Assembly: GCA_946894095.1 (NCBI GenBank)
Contig: OX335645.2
Location: forward strand, 14,717,001 to 14,781,000
Direction of reading: 5' to 3'
DNA length: 64,000 nt
Source: Incurvaria masculella
Taxonomy: Eukaryota; Arthropoda; Insecta; Lepidoptera; Incurvariidae
Position numbers and translations under genes: made by a program. Of this stretch, positions 57,813 to 64,000 are shown in pieces (the first letter of the stretch is position 1; every line of letters starts with the position of its first letter). The notes below the pieces were generated by a model. That model saw nothing but the letters and a program-made list of their open reading frames with translations, did not search any database and was not told the origin of the DNA.

Positions 57813-58261
57813 GTAGTATTCAGAGTGGGCGGTCTAACTTGACGACCCGGATTATGTCCGTCCTATGTATTATTTTGCATGGTTAGTCCAGTGATAATCC
57901 GTATAAAATGATTACAGTTCACTCTGAATACAACTGCTAGAATCTACGAGTCGAGCCGGTTATAAAGATGTGTCACTTGCCATAGAAAACATACACGAGT
58001 TATGCACGTACATGACCAATTTATTTACCAAAATTATCCGAAATGCTCGCCAGCTCCCAACTACGCGCTCGCTTTAGGTACATTCGATTATGCACCACCA
58101 AAGTAATTATTAGTATTATCTTTGCCACCACACTCCAAAGCCCCGCGCCTCGAGCGTTTCGTTGCCTCGAGCAAAGGTCGGCGCACACGCACACTTACGC
58201 AATCACACATATTGAAACACGTGCCTCAGCCGCCGCTGCCGTCCCGCTTCGGCCTGCCTCA
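57813..58261. other. Spacer between array and right arm
   Basis: Non-coding. Holds the second 24-bp direct repeat (58101-58124) and a moderately GC-rich block at 58135-58260 that corresponds loosely to the GC-rich inner edge of the left arm. Plus-strand frames at 58043-58342 lack a domain. Confidence 0.5.
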
Positions 58262-58865
58262 GCCTACCACCCGCGCTCATCTTGCCGTTTTAGCGCGAAA
58301 TTCAAAGTTGCGTTAAACGCTGCAAAACTGACGGTCGTGTAACTTTTTTGTTGGATTCTGTTAAAAGTATCTTCGTTTATATCTTTTATTGTCATTATAT
58401 TTCAAAAAGTGTGCGGGCCAATTATGCTGTTCACTTTATTTGGGCATTTGCAAAATATATGTGTTGCCAGTAACAATTTTGTTGGATTCTTTGAAATTAT
58501 CGATCTGATTAAGAATTAAAAAACAATGTGTGACGACAGATTGGGCTGGCCAATTTTGCCGATTTTATGAGAGCGAAAACTGTGTATTTTTAAAAAAAAA
58601 CTCGCTTTTGTGTAAAAAAATTGTTGGATTCCTGAACACATATATACCTTTTAACCCATTTTATTAGACATTGAAAAGAAATTTGGCGGGCCATTTTTGC
58701 AGCAAACAATACCGCATATTTTGTGTTTTTGGCCAAAATACCTAAGTTCCGGGAAAAAAAAATGTTAGATTCTGAGTCATTCATTTTTAAAACCTGTATT
58801 TGTACACATTCTGAAGATTTCATGGACGGGCGAATTCATGCATGTCTCAAATGCCCCATTCAACG
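58262..58865 (-). mobile_element. Right arm of 6.8-kb foldback element
   Basis: Inverse of 52100-52722, from CCTACCACCCGCGCTCATC outward to TTCTGAAGATTTCATGGACG. Outer sequence (TGTCTCAAATGCCCCATTCA) resembles the ends of the small element at 59459-59703. The minus-strand frame 58590-58823 mirrors the one in the left arm but is closed by a change near a homopolymer. Confidence 0.88.
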
Positions 58866-59458
58866 GAGTAAACACCTCTATACAATATACGTATGTTTTT
58901 TCTTACTTAGGCAAGCAAGTGTCTGCACGCTCAACGTGAAGTGCATTTATACCAACACACGGTTGAGTTGTTTTCCCACGGTAAACTTGTATTATCGTAA
59001 ATATGTTTTTAACAATATATATAGTAAACATGTTGTTAAACGGTGAAGAGTTATCAACGTAAAAAAATTATCTTAGCTATTATAAACGTAAGGTTACATA
59101 GGGGCATTCCAAACCCCTCACAGCCGTACGGAGCAGTTCGCGCGCACTGCGGCCGCTCACGTCCCGGAAGTTAAAATTTAGATAGAAACGAAGGATTGTA
59201 TTTTCCTCGTTTGTTAGTGCAAAGTTTCCCTGTTATGAGCGCTGCCGTTCCAGGGCAGTAAATCTTTGGGCGGCGGAGGAGGCGCCCCGTTGTCTGCGGG
59301 CGGCTGCTGCGGCGGCTGCGGCGGCGGTTGCGGCGGCGGTTGCGGCGGCGGTGGCTGATCGATACCGCTCGCAGCGCGTTACCTCTGCTGTCTGCTTCGT
59401 GGCTCAACTAGCCACTGCCAACCACTACTGAGACTCTATTACTAGTTATGTATCACTT
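58866..59458. other. Stretch with GC island and a possible P/Q-rich minus-strand frame
   Basis: At 59255-59360 there are repeats of GCGGCGGTTGCGGCGGCGGT. On the minus strand this can be read as alternating proline and glutamine, then ADNGAPPPPPKDLLPWNGSA and a stop near 59217. No convincing acceptor lies upstream of it on the minus strand. Left as uncalled. Confidence 0.35.
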
Positions 59459-59703
59459 ATCACTAAATCATTTCTATAACCTATTTCGTTAGCTTACACC
59501 ATTCAATAGAATAGAGCATCCGAGTGATACCCTAAATCGCCCGTCCATGAGTTTTTATTTTTGTTGTTGATACATAATTTTAACGCATTTACTTTATTTC
59601 ACATTTCTTCACAAATATACGGACGGACGCTTTAGTGCATCTCTCAAATACTCTGTTCAATGGTGTAAGCTAGCGCAATAGGTTATCGAAGCGTTTTAGT
59701 GAT
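59459..59703. mobile_element. 245-bp foldback MITE, likely relative of the 6.8-kb element
   Basis: Inverted ends ATCACTAAA / TTTAGTGAT, then ATAACCTATTTCGTTAGC and the complement of GCGCAATAGGTTAT, then CTTACACCATTCAA / TTCAATGGTGTAAG, and CGTCCGTCC-type motifs facing inward. The CTCTCAAATACTCTGTTCAA order near the right end resembles CTCAAATGCCCCATTCAACG at the right end of the big element. Non-coding. Confidence 0.72.
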
Positions 59704-59945
59704 CAACTCGTAACAGGCCCACAGAGCACAAACTACGATAATCTACACTAATCGAGATGCACCGCATCATTTCCCATTATAAGCAGCCTGCCTTATCGCT
59801 GCAGTTGCACCGAGGCCTAATGATATTACGAAGTGGTTCCGCGCTTATATGGAAATATGTATATATTATATATATGATGCGTTCGATTTAGTCGCCAAAG
59901 ATTAAAGCGTGAACAGACCGAAAGAACTCATTATCTTAAATTAAT
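59704..59945. other. Non-coding spacer
   Basis: AT-rich, nothing recognised. Confidence 0.35.
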
Positions 59946-60093
59946 GATTTTTAAAGGCTTACAATGGCTCTGTAGAAAAATAGAGATTTTTAAAGGCTTC
60001 TATTGGCTCTGTAGAAAAATAGGGAATGTTTTTAGGCTGTCGTTGGCTCTGTAGAAAAAAAAAATATTTCAAGGCTGAAATTGGCTCTGTGTT
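59946..60093. repeat. Four tandem units of about 40 bp
   Basis: TTGGCTCTGTAGAAAAATAG recurs (with one TTGGC reading ATGGC) in units with TTTTTAAAGGCTT before it. The fourth unit is shortened (TTGGCTCTGTGTTAGC). Non-coding. Confidence 0.85.
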
Positions 60094-60260
60094 AGCTGGA
60101 TGTATGGTATAAGCTCTAAATAATACAGTTCTAATAATAGTTACCAGATTTATAGGCGTCTTTGCTCAAAGTTTCCACAAGTCGAGGTGCCTGAATAGTC
60201 CAGCTACATCCTAACTTGAAATTAAGCAAGGCATTAAATAATACAAGATTTTTATATTAT

Positions 60261-60541
60261 ATCTCAAATTTAAACCACCCCTTAAAATATTCCCAAATGT
60301 AACCCTTATACTACCCCAAATATAAACCAACCCGTATAATCACGGTGACGGCGGCTGGATAGCTACTTGAAACAGTTGCTTCGTTAGAAATCTTTCTATC
60401 TGACAATCTCAAATTCAAACCTACCCTTTAGAGTCCCAAATTTAACCCTAAGACAAGTCCAAATATAATCCTAACCTTATACTCGCGGTGACGGCGGCGG
60501 CTGGATTGCTGCTTGGAACAACTGCGTCGTTAAAAAATCTA
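60261..60541. repeat. Tandem duplication, 2 units of about 140 bp
   Basis: Both units run CTCAAATT.AAACC, CCCAAAT.TAACCCT, CCAAATATAA.CC, then GGTGACGGCGGCTGGAT, ACTTGAAACAGTTGCTTCG or GCTTGGAACAACTGCGTCG, and AAAATCT-like ends. The second carries one extra CGG. Confidence 0.8.
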
Positions 60542-60965
60542 TATATATATTGGCATGATGGGCGGATATTAACAAAGCATACTGAGATAGCTGGCGGTAC
60601 TTCCGGTTGACTTATGCCTGGGTCTGAGACGGGCCCAGCATTTACCCATGACGAGATTGATGACTTACTTCATAAAGGCATGTACCTCCCGTAATCGTAG
60701 AGCACGTATAAAGATATATATGTCTGTAGAGACAGTGAAAATGTATGTTATAATCTTACTGTATGGAGCTTTGCTTCTCTGTCTTGGCTTATATGTTGAT
60801 TTCTTTAGCCGGGCATTGACGATCGCGCCATCATCGCCTCAAATAAAACCACGGCAAACCATATTTTTTTCTTATAGTAGTGTATATCTCAGGGGTAGTC
60901 CTTTCATACATTTTTGAAAGAATACCACTCCTAGGGGTAGGAAATACTAAAAAGGGTGAAAAAAC
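60542..60965. other. Non-coding stretch
   Basis: A plus-strand frame of 89 codons (60648-60917) has one hydrophobic stretch (MYVIILLYGALLLCLGLYVD) that could be a membrane segment, but no context supports a gene. Confidence 0.35.
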
Positions 60966-61137
60966 AACAGTTTTAAAAAACCTTGAACAGGCTCCAAGCA
61001 CTCAAGAATAGAATCACAAGGAATAGAAGGCGGTACAAAAGCACACCTGAAAATGTATGCTGGCCACATGTTTGTGCTTTTGTACCGCCTTCTACTCCAG
61101 GTTGCTTGAAGTGAGTTCACAATTTTTTAAAACTGTT
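60966..61137. mobile_element. 172-bp foldback MITE with a perfect inner hairpin
   Basis: Outer ends AACAGTTTTAAAAAA and TTTTTTAAAACTGTT. Inner arms 61024-61045 and 61073-61094 are exact 22-bp complements (core AAGGCGGTACAAAAGCACA) with a 27-nt loop. The inner fold has the size of a pre-miRNA hairpin. Non-coding; target duplication unclear. Confidence 0.8.
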
Positions 61138-62141
61138 ATTTAGATAGGCACTGTAGAACTACAAATCTTTGCTGAGATGAACTAGCTTCTATAAGTTCTA
61201 CTAACTACTACGAGCATTTTTAACGATATTTTCCTTCACCAAAAGCGTTCGTATCATAGAAACATTCTTATCAAACTCCGTTCGATTCAAAATGTCAGCA
61301 TCAGTTACGGAAAACAGAACCTTTCTCTTTATGCTGTAGATACAAAACATTAGGAGCAATCGTCCATGTCATAACGTTTTGGCTTACATCCATTCGGATT
61401 AAGTAGATTGAAATGAAGCCAATCGGCGCGATCGTCCATGCCCAGCGTAAGTAAGCTAACTTCAAGCAAACCCGCCTAAAAGTTTGCATCGGTGATTTTG
61501 TCAACTCCTTAACAAGGCTTGAGAACCTCTCTTCAGTTGGGGGCGTGTCGATTTGTTGTGTTTTAGGTTTAATAGGTTGGTACCCAAGATATTTGGATCT
61601 GACACGATGCATGTAGCTTTTAGTGGATAAATAATGGTGCAGCCACTTTTTAAATATTTATTGAATAGTAAAATGCCACTCACCCTAAAAATATAATCTC
61701 ACCTATGTTATTCAAAAGCTGGGGTAAACATAATTTTTCTAATGTTTTTTTTTTTAATTTAAATTCTTTTAATTTAAATTTTAATTGGACCGTCTTATAC
61801 ATTAACGAATACGAAGAGTGTATATATTATGGTAGAAAGAACAACTCATAAGAATTTACTTACGTGCATACGACCGCGCCTATCTCTGTCGCCAGAGCGA
61901 CATGAATTTTATTGTCGTCTTCTCCAGAGGTAATCCGAAAACAACTTCATCTAAGTTAGAGAGTATTCGTAACATGAAAGTGCTTTTGTTTCAAAGTGTA
62001 CGTACATAGAAAACTTATTGTTTCTTTATTATTGACAGAGCGAAACTATGTAGGTTCTTGATATCCTTGGTTATTTCCTTGTTTTACAATTTCATATTTT
62101 CTGCGATACATCTTCCATCTTTTACTTCCATGTAAACTGCC
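61138..62141. other. Non-coding stretch
   Basis: A minus-strand frame of 103 codons (61301-61612) contains two WTIAP motifs, from the repeated CAATCGTCCATG / CGATCGTCCATG sequence (61357, 61430). I do not recognise it. The rest is AT-rich. Confidence 0.35.
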
Positions 62142-62452
62142 CGTTTTTTTATGAAACCTGACATGGATGTCTAATACCACACAAATACCGTTATATTAGC
62201 TCAATACACCACATTCCGCAAGGAATTATGTGGCATGCCACGACCTTTCCTGCTCGAGCCGCCTGCCGAGCTAGGCTGCACTGAACTGGATGTATAGAAA
62301 ACATAATTCGTAACTCGCTCGAATTTGTAACTAAATGCACTTATTTAACTCGGAAAGAGAAAGAAAGTGGTACATGACCGGGGCGAGGATTTGAACTCAT
62401 AACCTCTCGCATGAAAGACAAGTTTGCTCTAGCCCCTAGACCACGAGCTGTA
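62142..62452 (-). mobile_element. SINE with second tRNA-like head
   Basis: On the minus strand: GCTCGTGGTCTAGGGGCTAG (A-box-like), then GAGTTCAAATCCTCGCCCCG (B-box-like), then body and the common tail ending GACATCCATGTCAGGTTTC and an A run. The head could be mistaken for a tRNA gene, but the acceptor stem does not close and the SINE body follows directly. Confidence 0.78.
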
Positions 62453-62985
62453 TATTTAATTGCGTATAGTTAATAGAATTACGTTCCAAATTTGGTTCTT
62501 TTAGTTGAATGTTAACTAAATATTGTCGGACCTTTAAAAATGTAATAAATCCATTCAATGTAGTGAACTTTTCCACAATGAATATTTTTTTTGACAATGA
62601 AATGAAATTCTGCGTCTTGACTAAAGTTATTATTGATGTATGTGTATTTGTCTCAGAACAAATAATTTATCTTATGCATATATACTTTTAATACAAAGAC
62701 CAGTTCTAAAAATGCCTAGGTTCCATCGCGTAATTGCCATCGAGCAGAATTACATCCACCGGCGAGGCACGGCGGAGACCTACGGCTGAAACATTATCCT
62801 TGTTTTTAACTTAATTAAAATCCGTCCAGTACTTACAAAGGCTTAGCCTTTGATACAATCTTGATTTATTTTAACATTTATTTACAAATGCAATCAAGAT
62901 AGACGAAACAGATTGCTGAGATTAAAACCAGTCTAAAGGCGACGAGTATAGCTGGTCATCCTCTTAATTAAGTATATAGCGTGCT
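62453..62985. other. AT-rich non-coding stretch
   Basis: No exon or repeat boundary recognised apart from short SINE debris at its start. Confidence 0.35.
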
Positions 62986-63180
62986 AGCTCAGGTTCCTGG
63001 CTCTGCTCGGGCCAATTACGTTTGCTGATTTTTTTAGTGAGAAATAAAAACAAAATTCTGGATCACGACAACATTGCCCGGTAGGCACAAAATTAACTAA
63101 GAATTGTCGAGGTAACACCACAAGTGCAATCAAAATGTTTAATCAAAATTGGTCAAGCCGTTTAGGACGAGAAGAATTTT
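62986..63180 (+). repeat. Dispersed repeat fragment
   Basis: GCTAGCTCAGGTTCCTGGCT then CTGCTCGGGCC, GATCACGACAACATT and GGTCAAGCCGTTTAGGACGA is a diverged copy of the CCCGGCTCCGCTCGGGT family seen at 28665-28865. Confidence 0.55.
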
Positions 63181-63349
63181 AAACGCCATACATGTTAATA
63201 TGTTAGCTCAAGTGTTTCGTAATATGTTAAAGTAAGCTAGCTAATATATACTCAGTATTTATTTAGCTCGAGTTGGACAACATAGCAGCTGAAACTCGAA
63301 TAATCTCAGAAATAACGGCTTTTGATATAGCTTTGAGCGGTAAGGGCAT

Positions 63350-63725
63350 GAATGGTGCCGTCGCGCTAGGCGGGCGGGCGGGCGAGCGGTGTGGTGTGGT
63401 GAGGTGTGGTGTGGTGTGGGGCGGACGGCAGCACAAAGCCGCCTGTCGCTCGCAGCCTCGCCCGTGACTAATGGCCGCGTCTTGCGATGATGTGCCACAC
63501 TACACGACACTAGCGCCGTGCCACACGTCACGAGTCGCGCCACCCCCAAAGCGAACCCTTTCGCGTTCCTCGCGCGACGCGACGCGCGACGATTCGATCT
63601 CCCTGTGGCAACCATCGATCAAGGCAGGACTGGAGTGGCAACTGAAACTCATCCGTGTGGCGGCAGCGTAGCCACTAATACATAAACTGACGTATTCGCT
63701 CACTAGAGTAAGGGTAATTTAGGAG
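63350..63725 (+). repeat. GC island ending in repeat H, copy 4
   Basis: 63380-63421 is a GGTGT-rich run; a CpG-rich block follows. From about 63610, AAGGCAGGACTGGAGTGGCA, AAACTCATCCGTGTGGCGG, CAGCGTAGCCACT and GACGTATTCGCTCACT reproduce repeat H of 16270-16425 in order. Frames on either strand are not called as genes. Confidence 0.6.
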
Positions 63726-63925
63726 AAATTATTTTTAATAATATTTCGCATCCATTACTTGCTGTCAAAAATAAACGACATCACCCCAGACGCCACACAT
63801 TGGACTTTGACTTACATGACACATCACGAACGCTGTAGTGAAAAATCCATCAAAAACTAAATATATTTTGAATGTTCATGATGATATTTAGGTGTTTTTT
63901 TATCCAAACTTACTGTATAAAGAGT

Positions 63926-64000
63926 ACGAAATTTTCGAACTTTCCATATTCATAACTTACAAACCAAAGACAATTGTACACTACCAATGGTCATTAACCA
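63926..64000 (-). repeat. Dispersed repeat X, copy 3 (cut by window end)
   Basis: Reverse complement reads ATGACCATTGGTAGTGTACA, then TTTGGTTTGTAAGTTATGAA and AAAGTTCGAAAATTTCG, matching 45711-45775 with moderate divergence. The rest lies beyond the window. Confidence 0.65.

Noticed and set aside
61301..61612. 103-codon minus-strand frame as a membrane protein
   Set aside because: Repeated WTIAP motif comes from a short repeated DNA sequence; no start context, homology or splice support.
62385..62452. tRNA gene on the minus strand
   Set aside because: A- and B-box-like motifs are present but the acceptor stem does not close and a SINE body follows directly.

Overview
This window is eukaryotic, and the repeat content points to a moth or butterfly (Lepidoptera). 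Four things support this: an interstitial block of the insect telomere repeat (CCTAA/TTAGG), a nearly intact mariner transposon, many dispersed families that I recognise as common in lepidopteran genomes (the GGGTTCCGTACC/(CCGT)n family, the CCGACTTCAAAAAAGGAGG family, tRNA-derived SINEs and foldback MITEs), and an AT-rich background broken by short, very GC- and CpG-rich islands. No prokaryotic or organellar genes are present.

Host coding content is very low. The only convincing host gene is on the + strand. A GC-rich first coding exon (11705-11916) ends at a GTGAGT donor. It joins in frame to a 64-bp exon (15834-15897) that has a T-rich tract and CAG acceptor before it and a GTAATT donor after it. 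Together they give a 92-residue start of a protein that I cannot name. Exons beyond 15.9 kb are probably outside the window, so much of the rest may be intron or intergenic sequence.

Layout. 1-10.6 kb: dispersed repeats, two MITEs butted together at 5.0-5.3 kb, a 538-bp foldback MITE at 8.0-8.6 kb and antisense LINE fragments. 10.6-15.9 kb: the gene start and its first intron. 16-31 kb: an RTE-type LINE tail, SINE copies (one tail-to-tail pair), two more copies of the 8.0-kb MITE, an inverted pair of 470-bp TTAA-flanked elements, and a hairpin-forming CCGACTTC repeat. 31-46 kb: a telomere-repeat block, a decayed mariner, a 1.2-kb repeat with two perfect hairpins, further MITEs, SINEs and LINE tails, and a GC-rich kilobase at 44.3-45.2 kb. 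46.3-47.6 kb: a mariner whose DD34D transposase frame is broken by one nonsense codon. 52.1-58.9 kb: a 6.8-kb foldback structure with about 0.6-kb inverted arms enclosing a tandem array of palindrome-bearing units. It has no recognisable transposase and is the most unusual object here. 59-64 kb: a small relative of that element, two tandem-repeat blocks, a SINE and the start of a repeat that also opens the window.

The genes do not form a pathway. Most of the sequence reads as the accumulated debris of TIR transposons, SINEs and LINEs around the 5' end of one gene. All family assignments come from reading the sequence by eye and none was tested by alignment.
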